Positions 35,040 through 43,579 of a stretch of DNA of 64,000 nt are shown one piece after another. The notes under the pieces were generated by a model that searched no databases, was not told the origin of the DNA, and saw only the letters and a list, made by a program, of their open reading frames with translations. Origin of the DNA: Microtetraspora glauca (GTDB taxonomy: Bacteria > Actinomycetota > Actinomycetes > Streptosporangiales > Streptosporangiaceae); NCBI GenBank assembly GCA_001570385.1, contig BBYL01000027.1, positions 79,923-143,922 of the forward strand, written 5' to 3'. Each line of letters opens with the position of its first letter. Positions within the stretch are counted from its first letter, which is position 1. Position numbers and translations under genes: made by a program.

Positions 35040-36358
35040 TCCCGGACATGGTCCCCGACGCTGTGCGGATGATGGAGTGGATCGAGACGGTCACCTCGCG
35101 GGGCATCAGGCGTCCCGGCTACCCGGCCGACGACTGGACCGCCGCGTGGGCCGCCGAGCGCTTCACCGAGTTCGGGCTCCACGACGTACGGCTGGCGCCG
35201 GTCGAGCTGCCCGTCTGGCGGCCGGTGACGGCGGCCCTGGTGGTGCGCCTGGACGCCGACCCGTCGAGAGTCGTGCGGGTGGCGGCGTCCGCCCTGCCGT
35301 ACACCACGCCGAAGGCGATCGTGAGCGCGCCGGTCAGGCGCGAGGTCGTGCCGGGCGCGATCGTCGTGCCCGAGTACACCTTCACCGAGCTGCCGCAGTC
35401 CTACGTCAGGGACCTGGCGACGGCCGCGCACGACCCCGAGGGCGTCTTCGACGAGCTGGTCCAGACGCTGCCGTTCCAGCTCGACTACCTCGACGTCATC
35501 CAGGGCGTCATGGACGGCGGCGCCGCCGCCTTCGCGGGGGCGCTGACCGGGGTGCCGTGGGAGACACGCGACTACTACGTGCCCTACGACGCCGTGCACC
35601 GCGACCTCCCGGCCGTCTGGCTGTCGGGCGGCGACTCGCGGCGGGTGCTCGACCTGGTCGACGAGGGCCCCTGCACGGGCACGCTCACCGTCGAGTCGGA
35701 GACGGGCCCGGCCGTCTCGCACAACGTGATCGGCACGCTCCCCGGCCGCTCCGACCAGTGGGTGATCATCGGCTCGCACCACGACGCGCCCTGGGCCTCG
35801 GCCGTCGAGGACGCCTCGGGGATCGCGCTGGTGCTGGCCGCCGCCCAGTACTGGGCGGGCGTGCCCGAGCGGGACCGGCCGCACAACCTGATCTTCCTGC
35901 TGACCGCGGGTCACATGGCGCACGCCGCGGGCACCCGGGCCTTCATCGAGGAGAACCGCGGCCTGCTGGGCGACGTCGTACTCCAGCTCCACCTGGAGCA
36001 CGCCGCCCGGCGGTGCGTGGTCGTGGACGGCGAACTGGTGCCCACCGGCGACCCCGAACCCGGCTGGTGGTTCACCACCAGGAAGCCGGAGCTGGAGAGC
36101 CTGGTGGCGGCGGCCCTCGTCGCGGAGGACCTGAGACGCTCGTTCGTGCTGCCGCCGGACGTGTTCTCCCCGATGCCGCCCACCGACGGGGCCTTCTTCC
36201 ACCCCGAAGGGGTGCCGCTCGTGCACTTCCTGTCGGCCCCCATGTACCTGTTCGACTCGGCCGACACCCTCGACAAGGTGCACGAGGCCAGCCTTGAGCC
36301 GCTCACCCGGGCGGCGATCAGAATCGTCGAAGGGACGGCCGGATGGCGCCGCGCATGA
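35036..36358 (+). CDS. M28-like zinc-peptidase-fold protein with altered active site
   Basis: 440 residues from ATG 35036, no signal peptide, so cytoplasmic. A PA-like insert is followed by an M28-like core: VIIGSHHDAPWASAVEDASG supplies His-x-Asp and a bridging Asp. The Glu-Glu position reads LTAGHMAHAAGTRAF, and the next ligand region is LHLEHAARR. SPMPPTDGAFFHPEGVPLVH and DSADTLDKVHE keep the family C-terminal pattern. It shares the GH..H and LEH replacements with the secreted protein at 27022-28605. The gene is coupled to a sugar permease and to a carboxylesterase, so it probably works on the imported compound. Peptidase activity is doubtful. Confidence 0.7.
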   Translation: MIPDMVPDAVRMMEWIETVTSRGIRRPGYPADDWTAAWAAERFTEFGLHDVRLAPVELPVWRPVTAALVVRLDADPSRVVRVAASALPYTTPKAIVSAPVRREVVPGAIVVPEYTFTELPQSYVRDLATAAHDPEGVFDELVQTLPFQLDYLDVIQGVMDGGAAAFAGALTGVPWETRDYYVPYDAVHRDLPAVWLSGGDSRRVLDLVDEGPCTGTLTVESETGPAVSHNVIGTLPGRSDQWVIIGSHHDAPWASAVEDASGIALVLAAAQYWAGVPERDRPHNLIFLLTAGHMAHAAGTRAFIEENRGLLGDVVLQLHLEHAARRCVVVDGELVPTGDPEPGWWFTTRKPELESLVAAALVAEDLRRSFVLPPDVFSPMPPTDGAFFHPEGVPLVHFLSAPMYLFDSADTLDKVHEASLEPLTRAAIRIVEGTAGWRRA

Positions 36359-37713
36359 TCGTACGAACGACTGCCGGGCTGGTCGAGGGCAGGGCCGAGG
36401 AGGGTGTGCTCGCCTTCCTCGGCGTGCCGTACGCCGCCCCGCCCTTCGGCGAGCACCGCTTCGGCGCGCCCGTCCCGCCACCCGCGTGGGACGGCGTACG
36501 GCCCGCCGTCACGCGGGGCCCTGCCGCCCCGCAGGCGGCCGGTGAGGACATCGGCCTGTACGCGCCCGACGTCTTCGAGGTCGGCGAGGACTGCCTCAAC
36601 CTCGACGTGCGCACCCCTGAGACCGGCCGGGCCGGGCTGCCCGTCCTGGTCTGGATCCACGGCGGCGCGTTCTCCATCGGCGGCAACGGGGCGGCCTGGC
36701 ACCAGGGCACCCGTTTCGCCCGCGACGGCGTGGTCTGTGTGGCCGTCAACTACCGGCTCGGCTTCGAGGGCTTCCTGGCCCTGGAGGACGCCCCGCTCAA
36801 CCGGGGCGTCCTCGACTGGCTGGCCGCGCTGGAATGGGTACGCGACAACATCGCGGCCTTCGGCGGCGACCCCGGCAACGTGACGATCGCCGGGCAGTCG
36901 GCGGGCGGCGCCGCCGTCGCCACCCTGCTGACGATGCCCCGCGCCGAAGGGCTGTTCCGGCGCGCGATCGTGATGAGCGGCTCGGCCAACCTGGTCGCCA
37001 CCGAGCAGGAGGCGCGCGACTACGCCAAGACGCTCGCCGCCCGGCTGGGGATCGACCCGACCAGGTCCTCCTTCGCCGGGTTGTCCGCCGAGGCGCTCGT
37101 CGCCGAACAGCCGCCGCCGCTGACCGGCGACCCCGGCGGGCTGAACGAGTCGGTGCCGGTCAAGCCGGTCGTCGACGGCGACCTGATCCCGGCCGTCCCG
37201 CTGGCCGCCCTGCGCGCGGGCGCGAGCGGGCACCTTCCACTGCTGGTCGGCTGCACCTCCCAGGAGGCCGACGTGTTCGTCCGCCGCCTGGCCGCCGACC
37301 TCGACGAGGCCGCCGCGCAGGCCGCGCTCGACCACCTCGGCGTCCAGGTCGACGAACCCGGCCTCACGCCCGCCGAGCGCGTCGGACGCGCCGTCACCCA
37401 GCACCTGTTCACCCGCGAGACGCGCTGGATCCGTGAGGCCAGGCCCGCCTACGCCTACGAGTTCCGGTGGGAGTCGCCCGTCGAGAGCCCGGTCGGCGGC
37501 GGACGCGTGGGCGCGGTGCACAACCTCGACCTGCCCTTCGTCTTCGACGTGCTCGACGCGCCCGGCGTCGAACGCACCACAGGGCCAGGCGCGCCGCAGG
37601 CCGTGGCCGACGCGATGCACGCCGCCTGGGTGCGCTTCGCCCGCACCGGCGATCCCGGCTGGCCACTCGGGCACACCATGGTCTTCGGTGAACCCACCGA
37701 CCGGAGGTTGTGA
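36343..37713 (+). CDS. Type-B carboxylesterase
   Basis: 456 residues from ATG 36343 (GAAGGGA 7 bases upstream; ATG 36355 would give an ATGA overlap). Family signatures: FLGVPYAAPPFGEHRF, EDCLNLDVRTPE, oxyanion loop VWIHGGAFSIGG and nucleophile elbow IAGQSAGGAAVA near 186. The His is expected in GAVHNLDLPFVF near 393. It hydrolyses small or acyl-sugar esters in the cytoplasm. Last gene of the operon; a short 7-bp hairpin follows. The region between 230 and 330 is shorter than in typical 500-residue members. Confidence 0.9.
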   Translation: MAPRMIVRTTAGLVEGRAEEGVLAFLGVPYAAPPFGEHRFGAPVPPPAWDGVRPAVTRGPAAPQAAGEDIGLYAPDVFEVGEDCLNLDVRTPETGRAGLPVLVWIHGGAFSIGGNGAAWHQGTRFARDGVVCVAVNYRLGFEGFLALEDAPLNRGVLDWLAALEWVRDNIAAFGGDPGNVTIAGQSAGGAAVATLLTMPRAEGLFRRAIVMSGSANLVATEQEARDYAKTLAARLGIDPTRSSFAGLSAEALVAEQPPPLTGDPGGLNESVPVKPVVDGDLIPAVPLAALRAGASGHLPLLVGCTSQEADVFVRRLAADLDEAAAQAALDHLGVQVDEPGLTPAERVGRAVTQHLFTRETRWIREARPAYAYEFRWESPVESPVGGGRVGAVHNLDLPFVFDVLDAPGVERTTGPGAPQAVADAMHAAWVRFARTGDPGWPLGHTMVFGEPTDRRL

Positions 37714-37766
37714 CATGCGGCCCTACTCGGGCGCGTGGCGCATCGGGTCTCACGTTTATCGCCGGT

Positions 37767-37783
37767 CCGAACCGGAGGTTCGG
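37767..37783. terminator. Short hairpin between convergent genes
   Basis: CCGAACC and GGTTCGG pair around GGA between the convergent esterase and LysR-domain genes. No T-run, so it is a weak terminator candidate. Confidence 0.35.
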
Positions 37784-37792
37784 GGCTGCAGG

Positions 37793-38521
37793 TCACCGAG
37801 GCCGGTGGCCCTTCCTTCTACGGCCGGCCGGTACGGCCCGGCGGCCGGAGCCACTCTGCGCGGGTTTCTGCGCCTGCCGCTGAGCCGGTTTCTCCGCAGG
37901 GGAGGCGGGGGTACGGCCCCGCGAGCTGTTCACTGTCCGGCCGCGGACGATGCCGATGAAATCTTCCACCAGGTCAGTGGTCGCGTCCGTGGGCCAGGCC
38001 AGCGCGACCTGAGACTGCGGCGCGTCCGCCACCGGCCGATAAGTGAGATCTTTGCGGTGATGGAGGCGTGCCAGCGACTGCGGCACCAGGAGAAGCCCGG
38101 TGCCGGCCGCCACCAGCCCGACCGCGTCCGCCGTTGTGGCCGGGCGGGTGAACGCGGGCAGCCCGGGGCGGACCGTCCACTCGATGGTGTCGTCCAGAGG
38201 ATGGAACACCTCGTCGTCGGTCAGGTCGGCGGTGGTCACCTCGTCAGCGGCGGTCACCGCGTGGTCCTTGGGCACCACGACCACCGTGGTCTCCACGTAG
38301 AGAGGGATCACGCTGAGCCCGTCCCGGTCGACCGGCAGCCTGACGAATCCGGCGTCGGCGCCGCCATCCCGCAGGAGTGGCACCACCTCGGCGGCGGGAA
38401 CCGCGACCAGGGCAACCGGCACGCCGGGCATCCTCTCGGTCCAGACGTTGACCCACTTCGCGGGTGTCACCCCGGGCACGTACGCCAGCCGGAACACCCT
38501 CCCGGTCTCCCCATCAGTCAC
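37793..38521 (-). CDS. LysR-type substrate-binding domain protein without HTH
   Basis: 242 residues from GTG 38521. It has only the LysR effector domain: VFRLAYVPGVTPAKWVNVWT, then ADAGFVRLPVDRDGLSVIPL, and VGLVAAGTGLLLVPQSLARL. The DNA-binding domain is absent by design. Free-standing proteins of this type are common in actinobacteria and are usually paired divergently with a DUF5997 gene, as here. The Arg/Ala-rich tail (about 205-242) is low-complexity. The ligand and role are unknown. Confidence 0.85.
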   Translation of the reverse strand: MTDGETGRVFRLAYVPGVTPAKWVNVWTERMPGVPVALVAVPAAEVVPLLRDGGADAGFVRLPVDRDGLSVIPLYVETTVVVVPKDHAVTAADEVTTADLTDDEVFHPLDDTIEWTVRPGLPAFTRPATTADAVGLVAAGTGLLLVPQSLARLHHRKDLTYRPVADAPQSQVALAWPTDATTDLVEDFIGIVRGRTVNSSRGRTPASPAEKPAQRQAQKPAQSGSGRRAVPAGRRRKGHRPR

Positions 38522-38576
38522 TTCCTCAGGGTACCGATGTCAGGGGAACCCGTTCCGACTGACTAGTCTTGGCGCC

Positions 38577-38948
38577 ATGACCTCGCCCAAACCGAAGACC
38601 ATCCAGACGATGAAGCCCGCGACCGCGGCCAAGAAGCTGGGTGTCCTCCTCTCGGCCACTCCCGCCGAGTTCCAGGAGGGTGTCGTCTCCCGGGACGAGC
38701 TGAACGAGTTGCAGTCGACGCCCCCCGCCTGGCTCGCTGACCTGCGCCGCAACGGCCCGCACCCCAAGCAGGTCATCGCCGTCAAGCTCGGGGTCTCCAT
38801 TTCCGGCCTGGCCAGAGGCGGGATCACCGGACCGCTCACCACCGCTGAGATCGATGCGCTGAAAGCGGAGAACCCAGCGTGGCTGGAGCGCGAGCGGGCC
38901 ATCCAGGCCGAGACCCGCAAAGAAGCACTCCGCCTCAAGCAGCGCTAG
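38577..38948 (+). CDS. DUF5997-family protein
   Basis: 123 residues from ATG 38577, divergent from the LysR-domain gene across 55 bp. MKPATAAKKLGVLLSATPAE, FQEGVVSRDELNEL and VIAVKLGVSISGLARGGI are hallmarks of this conserved actinobacterial family. The middle is HTH-like (KLGVSISGLARGG), so DNA binding is possible. It could supply the DNA-binding function that the LysR-domain partner lacks, but that is inference. Confidence 0.88.
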   Translation: MTSPKPKTIQTMKPATAAKKLGVLLSATPAEFQEGVVSRDELNELQSTPPAWLADLRRNGPHPKQVIAVKLGVSISGLARGGITGPLTTAEIDALKAENPAWLERERAIQAETRKEALRLKQR

Positions 38949-39061
38949 ACAGCCGACATCCTCCGCGTCTCCGACCCGAGACGAGCTCGTTGCTCCGAGG
39001 AACCGAGGAGCTTACGCACTGGGACTGGGGCGATGCGGTTCGCGCGAACTTCTGCGACTCG

Positions 39062-39502
39062 TCAGGGCTCGAGGTCGGCCACTCCCTTGCCGCTTGCAAT
39101 ATCGAACGGCACAGAAACCTGGTCGTGCGCGATCAACCAATCGCCGTCGAGCTTCCGGAAGCAGAAGGTGCCCCGGACCCACATCCCGCTCGTCGCCGTC
39201 CCGTTCTTCAGCGTGCCGCTGAGCCGACCGAAAGCGTGCCCGAATGCCACCTCATCGCCCACGGTGACGGTCAGGTCGCGAACCTCATAATTCACATCCT
39301 GGAAGAACGTGAACGCCTTCGCCCAGTTCTTCAACTTCGCCGCTATCCCCACATGCTGCAGCGGCGGCTCGACGTCGAAGGACACGACGTCCGTTGCGTA
39401 GAGCTGCTTCAGGCCTTCGAGATCCTTGGCCCGGATTCCTTTGACGATCTTGTCGACCTGCTGCCTGATCCTGGCTTCGTCTTCCTCGCGTTGCGTGGGC
39501 AT
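39062..39502 (-). CDS. SnoaL/NTF2-like protein
   Basis: 146 residues from ATG 39502. An alpha+beta cone-fold protein: DEARIRQQVDKIVKGIRAKD helix, LYATDVVSFDVEPPLQHVG, a middle NYEVRDLTVTVGDEVAFGHA, and MWVRGTFCFRKLDGDWLIAH ending in WLIAHDQVSVPFD. This is the YybH/SnoaL-like ketosteroid-isomerase style used for small-molecule binding or isomerisation. No partner gene indicates a substrate. The open frame upstream of 39502 has no sense of its own. Confidence 0.8.
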   Translation of the reverse strand: MPTQREEDEARIRQQVDKIVKGIRAKDLEGLKQLYATDVVSFDVEPPLQHVGIAAKLKNWAKAFTFFQDVNYEVRDLTVTVGDEVAFGHAFGRLSGTLKNGTATSGMWVRGTFCFRKLDGDWLIAHDQVSVPFDIASGKGVADLEP

Positions 39503-39658
39503 CGGTACCCATCCCTTCAATCGGTGGGGAATCTTGGCTGCTACCAGTACGACGACGCAGCTACCGGGGATGTCAGGCCCGCGGCCGCCGTACCGACCGC
39601 GGAGTCGTCCGCGGTGATCAGCGACGGCGGCGGCTCGCTTGTAGGCCGCCAGTGGGCC

Positions 39659-39757
39659 GGTGAGGGTGAGGAAGGTTTCCGGTCGGACCGGCTCTTCCAC
39701 TGCCACAACGCCGAACATGAGGACATGGGCATGAGGGCCAACCTCGAGATCGTCTAG
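39659..39757 (+). pseudogene. Multicopper oxidase, C-terminal fragment
   Basis: The frame ends FRSDRLFHCHNAEHEDMGMR and ANLEIV before TAG 39757. HCHxxxHxxxGM is the type 1/type 3 copper ligand motif at the very end of multicopper oxidases (laccases, CotA, bilirubin oxidases). Nothing before it makes a cupredoxin domain, so about 33 codons remain of a 450-600 residue enzyme. Confidence 0.75.
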
Positions 39758-39761
39758 GAGC

Positions 39762-39869
39762 ATGACGTTGAGTGCCGATCCCGGCATCGTCGTCATCGGA
39801 GCGAGTCTCGCCGGCGCGAAGGCCGGCCGCACTGGGACGGGGTCTTCGGCTCCGGGTTTGTCGGCGTGA
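39762..39869 (+). pseudogene. FAD-dependent reductase, N-terminal fragment
   Basis: ATG 39762 follows TAGGAG and reads SADPGIVVIGASLAGAKAG before losing sense and stopping at TGA 39869. GASLAGAKA after a hydrophobic strand is the FAD-binding glycine loop of ferredoxin/rhodocoxin-type reductases. Only 20-25 codons remain. It begins 4 bp after the oxidase remnant, suggesting both are what is left of one former operon. Confidence 0.6.
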
Positions 39870-39962
39870 TCTAGTACTTTGACGACCCGGTCCCCGGCTT
39901 CTCGGGGCCGCCCCCCGGGGTCGTGTGCTCCGCCGGCCCGGGGGCCTCGTCACCCCCCAAGG

Positions 39963-42206
39963 ATGTCCCCGTTGCGCCGGCATCGTCTCTGGTGGTTCGC
40001 CGCCCCGGCCGCCGCCCTCCACGTGGGCGCGGCCGTCGTGCTCGGTGTCGTCGCGCTGGCCACCGGCGACGGCGTCCCCCTCGTCCGCCTCGTGGCGTAC
40101 GGCATCCCGCTCAGCATGGGGCCTGTCCCGTGGTGGCCGGTGGTGCCCCTCGTGCTGGTCGCCGCGTACCAGGGCTGGGCGCTGTGGCAGATCCTGCGCG
40201 GGCGGGTGCGCGGACCGGTGACGGCGGGTGGCGGCGCGATCCGCGCGCTCCGGGTGATGTTGTACCTGGGCGCCGCCTACTCCGTCCTCGGGCTGTTCCC
40301 GGTGGTCCTGCCGTGGTGGGCGGAGCTGGCCGGCGCCGCCGCGCGGCTCGTGCTCGTGGTGCTGTTTTTCCTGGTCCTGCGCGGCGCGTCCCGCGCGATG
40401 GCGACGGTCGCGCTGGTCGCCGGAACGCTCGTGGTGGTGAGCTGGATCGCGCGCACGGCCGCCGACGCGCTGGGCGTCCGGCTTCTGGGGGAGATCTCGG
40501 CCGTCGCCGGCCTCGGAGGGCTGTCGTGGGCGCTGTGGGTGGCGCTGACCCTCCTCGCCCAGGCCCGGGACGGCAGGTGGGCGCGTGCCACGGTGTGGAC
40601 GGGGGCCGCCTCACTGGTGGTGTCCTTCCTCATCGCGTCTTTGATCTTCCACCTCTCCTTGGCCTGGTACGGAGAGATGTCGGTGCTGCTCATCGGCCTT
40701 GGCCGGGTGGCCGACCCGCTCATGGCGGTGTGGCAGGCGCGTTCCGCGCACGATCTCGGCAGCCCGCCGGGCACGGCGGCATCCACGGTGACGCGGGGCT
40801 CGGCCGGGCCGCCGCTCCGCTCCCGGCTCGCCGCCGTGGCGGCGATCGTGCTACCGCTCCCGCCCGTGGTCGTCGCCTTCTGGTACGACATGCCGCGGTG
40901 GGCGGCGGGGAGCTGGACCACGATGTTCTTCGGGTACGGCCCGGATCTCGCGGAGCTCATGCTCTCGTGGGTCGTCGACCTCCTCGTCGACATGGGCGGG
41001 CTGCCGCTCCTCGTGCTCGTCGCGGTCCTGCGGAGGACCCCCGGCCTGCTCCGGGTGGCGGCCTGGGTCCTGCTCGCCGCCGCCGCGGCCGGGGTCGCCG
41101 CCGCGCTCGCCGGTGGTTTCGCACCCGGAGCCTTCCTCCGGCGTTATGCCGACTATTCGGCCATGGAGCCGGGCGATGTCCCCGCCGGTGTCTCGCCGCT
41201 GTGGTTCGGCGTGGCCTACGCGGCCTCCGCCCTCCTCCTGATGTGGCTGGCCGGCGGGGTGGGGCGCTCCCGGCTCTGGGGCGTCGTGACGGCGGCGGCG
41301 ACGGCCGGGCTGCTGAGCTTCCTGCCGGCGGCCGACCACGCGGGCGGCCGGGTCACCGCCGCTGACGGCTGCGCGCCGCTCGGCGGCTCGCGGGGCGGGG
41401 GAGAGCAGCCCGAGCCGGCGCCGGAGGCGGCCTTCGTCTGCCAGGTGCGCCAGTCGCGCGTGCTCCAGGTCGCCCCGGAGGTCCCGGACCGCTTCGTCGT
41501 CGACTACGGCCGCCGGTTGTGTGACGTCTACACCCGCGACGACCCGGCCGAGCTCGCCCGGGTCCGGCGTACGGACGGCGTGGCGGTCCGCGACCTGAGT
41601 TACCTGCTCGCGGACATCTGCCCGAGTGCCGCCGCCACGATGAGGGCCGCGAATGAGCGACGGGAACGCGAGTTCCAGGAGTGGGAGGATGCCGAGCGGC
41701 GCAAGTGCGCGGAGGCACCCCGTCACCGCCCGCTGATCACGCCGGTGGCGGTGGTCGTCCGGCCTGAGCCGACATGGACCGACTACGGTGACCTGGAGGC
41801 GTACGAACCGGAGACCGCCGAGGGCGACCCGGGGGGCGATCTGCCGTACGAGGACGACGTGCTGAGCGCGGGGCCCGGACATCTGGTCGTGCACACCCAC
41901 CCCGACGTCACGCTGTGCGTCACGACCGAGACCTACCGCCGTCGCCCGCCGGTGGAGTCGAGGGGGTGGGACCACGTCGTCGAGGCGGGCTATCGCAGCG
42001 CCGGTGAGTTGGTGTTCCAGGACCCGCTGGGTGGTGTGCCGCTGCCGGACCTCGCCGTCCGGGGCGCGGGGCACTATCGCGTTCGGGTGCATTACGCGAT
42101 GCGCGGGTCCCAGGGCGGCGAAGACGACGTGCAGCGACTGCTGATCATGGCCTACCCGGGACGCGGAGACGACGTCGTCGTCCACCGGAAGCGCGCCACG
42201 CGCTGA
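39963..42206 (+). CDS. Large multi-pass membrane protein of unknown function
   Basis: 747 residues from ATG 39963 behind AAGG. Residues 1 to about 475 contain around a dozen hydrophobic helices with short loops. After a helix ending LLSFLPAADHAGG, the remaining 260 residues are soluble with Cys residues (DGCAPLGGSRGGG, FVCQVRQSRVL, RLCDVYTRDD, LLADICPSA), a charged helix (ANERREREFQEWEDAERRKC) and a beta-rich end. I do not recognise the family. It may sense or transport something, with its soluble domain outside. It stands alone, between the oxidase relic and a LuxR relic. Confidence 0.7.
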   Translation: MSPLRRHRLWWFAAPAAALHVGAAVVLGVVALATGDGVPLVRLVAYGIPLSMGPVPWWPVVPLVLVAAYQGWALWQILRGRVRGPVTAGGGAIRALRVMLYLGAAYSVLGLFPVVLPWWAELAGAAARLVLVVLFFLVLRGASRAMATVALVAGTLVVVSWIARTAADALGVRLLGEISAVAGLGGLSWALWVALTLLAQARDGRWARATVWTGAASLVVSFLIASLIFHLSLAWYGEMSVLLIGLGRVADPLMAVWQARSAHDLGSPPGTAASTVTRGSAGPPLRSRLAAVAAIVLPLPPVVVAFWYDMPRWAAGSWTTMFFGYGPDLAELMLSWVVDLLVDMGGLPLLVLVAVLRRTPGLLRVAAWVLLAAAAAGVAAALAGGFAPGAFLRRYADYSAMEPGDVPAGVSPLWFGVAYAASALLLMWLAGGVGRSRLWGVVTAAATAGLLSFLPAADHAGGRVTAADGCAPLGGSRGGGEQPEPAPEAAFVCQVRQSRVLQVAPEVPDRFVVDYGRRLCDVYTRDDPAELARVRRTDGVAVRDLSYLLADICPSAAATMRAANERREREFQEWEDAERRKCAEAPRHRPLITPVAVVVRPEPTWTDYGDLEAYEPETAEGDPGGDLPYEDDVLSAGPGHLVVHTHPDVTLCVTTETYRRRPPVESRGWDHVVEAGYRSAGELVFQDPLGGVPLPDLAVRGAGHYRVRVHYAMRGSQGGEDDVQRLLIMAYPGRGDDVVVHRKRATR

Positions 42207-42421
42207 TGGCCCGCCAGGGCGCGGGCAACCGCGCCCGGCCGGGTGCGGGGACGAGGTGGCGATCCCCGCCTGCGACTCGTCGATGAGGATCGTTGCCCAA
42301 GCTGAAAGGGCTCGTCGTACGAGCGCTCCCATGAGCCCTTGTGGGCGTCTGCTGTATGAATGATCGCAACTGTGATGATTCATGTCGGACAGCATGGGCG
42401 AGGTGAGCGGAGGCGGTCCCG

Positions 42422-42878
42422 ATGGCGGACGGCGACACGGTCACGGGACGGGTGATCTCCCCGGTCCTGATCGGGCGCGAGGAGGAGCTTCGGCGCCTGG
42501 TCGCGGCGGTGAGCATGCCGCCCGCCGTGGTGGTGCTCGAAGGCGAGGCCGGCATCGGCAAGAGCAGGCTGCTGGCCGGGCTGGCAGCGCGGCCCGAGAT
42601 GGCCGGCAGACTGCTGCTGCGCGGCGGCACCCGGCGCATCAGGGAGCCGTTCCCTTTGGGGCCCGTGGTGGAGGCGCTGCGTGGCAGCGGCGACTCGCTG
42701 GCGCGTGCCGAGCTGTCGCCGGTCGCGGGCGCGCTACGCGGTCTGCTGCCCGAACTCGCGTCCATCTGGCCGCGGCGATCCTCGGCGAGGCTGGCGTCAC
42801 CGCCGATTTCGGCGCGCATCTGCACGAGCTGTCGTCGGGGCTGCCGCTGGCCGTACAGGAGCTGATGGCGCTGCGTGG
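42422..42878 (+). pseudogene. LuxR/MalT-type STAND regulator, broken fragment
   Basis: ATG 42422 (GGAGG 8 bases upstream) reads PVLIGREEELRRLVAAVSMP and VVVLEGEAGIGKSRLLAGLA, the start and Walker A of a large ATP-dependent LuxR regulator. Sense fails at LLPELASIWP (about 42770) and resumes one frame off as AAILGEAGVTADFGAHLHEL and SSGLPLAVQELMALR, a later part of the same ATPase domain. So an internal deletion and a frameshift occurred, and everything after residue about 170, including the HTH, is gone. Confidence 0.75.
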
Positions 42879-43073
42879 GCCAGCACCGACGACGGCGCCA
42901 CCTACACACCCGTCTCCGTCAAGAGCGACAGGGACGGCACCTATACCGCGAGGACCCGCTACCCCGCCTTCGACGCCACCAAGGGCGCCGTGACCCTCAA
43001 GGTCAAAGCCTGGGACAGGGCGGGCAACACCATCAAGCAGACCACCGTCCGAGCCTTCAACCTGAGCGAGTAA
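42873..43073 (+). pseudogene. Subtilisin-like (S8) protease, C-terminal fragment
   Basis: Right at the end of the LuxR remnant the frame switches to ASTDDGATYTPVSVKSDRDG, then VTLKVKAWDRAGNTIKQTTV and RAFNLSE before the stop. This beta-sandwich ending (STDDGxTW, VSLRVxAxDxxGNxxxQTxxRAY) is the usual C-terminus of large secreted actinomycete S8 proteases. The protease domain is absent. A good terminator follows. Confidence 0.7.
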
Positions 43074-43085
43074 GCGCCCAACCGC

Positions 43086-43122
43086 CGTCAGCCGGGCCCG
43101 TAGAGCTCGGCTGACGCGTTTT
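43086..43122 (+). terminator. Rho-independent terminator after the S8 relic
   Basis: CGTCAGCCG (43086-43094) pairs with CGGCTGACG (43108-43116) and is followed by CGTTTT. It lies 12 bp past the stop of the protease remnant, where the intact gene would have ended. Confidence 0.75.
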
Positions 43123-43254
43123 CGCAGGCGCTCAGGCGCGGGCCATCATAAGGATGGGAAAGGCATCAAGATAGTAATAGGCTCGGGGGTGGGCGGGATT
43201 CCTCATGGATAAGTGGCGTCACGATGACGTCGCATACAGAGATGTGGTGTCGGC

Positions 43255-43443
43255 ATGAGAGTCAGGGTCGCCGGAGTTTTGCTCTGCCTCGTGGGCGGAT
43301 TGCTTATCGGATGCTCCATGACAATGATGAGCGTAGGCGATCCTCATATGCGACCGCTAATTATTGGAGTATTCGCGAGTTCATTGCCGGCAGTAATTAT
43401 CGGCGTTATCTTGATATTCTCTTCCCTGAAGGGGTCGCGCTAG
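43255..43443 (+). CDS. Small two-helix membrane protein in an AT-richer patch
   Basis: 62 residues from ATG 43255: helix 1 RVAGVLLCLVGGLLIGC, a short Met-rich loop (SMTMMSVGDPHM), helix 2 LIIGVFASSLPAVIIGVILI, ending KGSR. The DNA from about 43140 to 43460 is clearly poorer in GC than its surroundings (ATT and ATA codons are used), so it may be foreign. No family is known to me. Confidence 0.5.
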   Translation: MRVRVAGVLLCLVGGLLIGCSMTMMSVGDPHMRPLIIGVFASSLPAVIIGVILIFSSLKGSR

Positions 43444-43579
43444 GGATATTTACGGTGGGAACGCGTTTTGGAAGATCGGATTGGCCAGGAAGGTGTGTGG
43501 TGGGCTGATCAACGAGTATCGCCGAGCCGTGTAGACGCTTCGAAAACGTCCGGCTCAATCCTGTGCGATGGGTTTTGAC

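Noticed and set aside
39503..39832. N-terminal extension of the SnoaL-like protein
   Set aside because: The extra residues have no sense, and the same DNA encodes the multicopper oxidase and reductase fragments on the plus strand.
42356..42383. Imperfect palindrome ATGAATGATC...GATGATTCAT before the LuxR relic
   Set aside because: One mismatch, no conserved partner and the downstream gene is dead. Not enough to call an operator.
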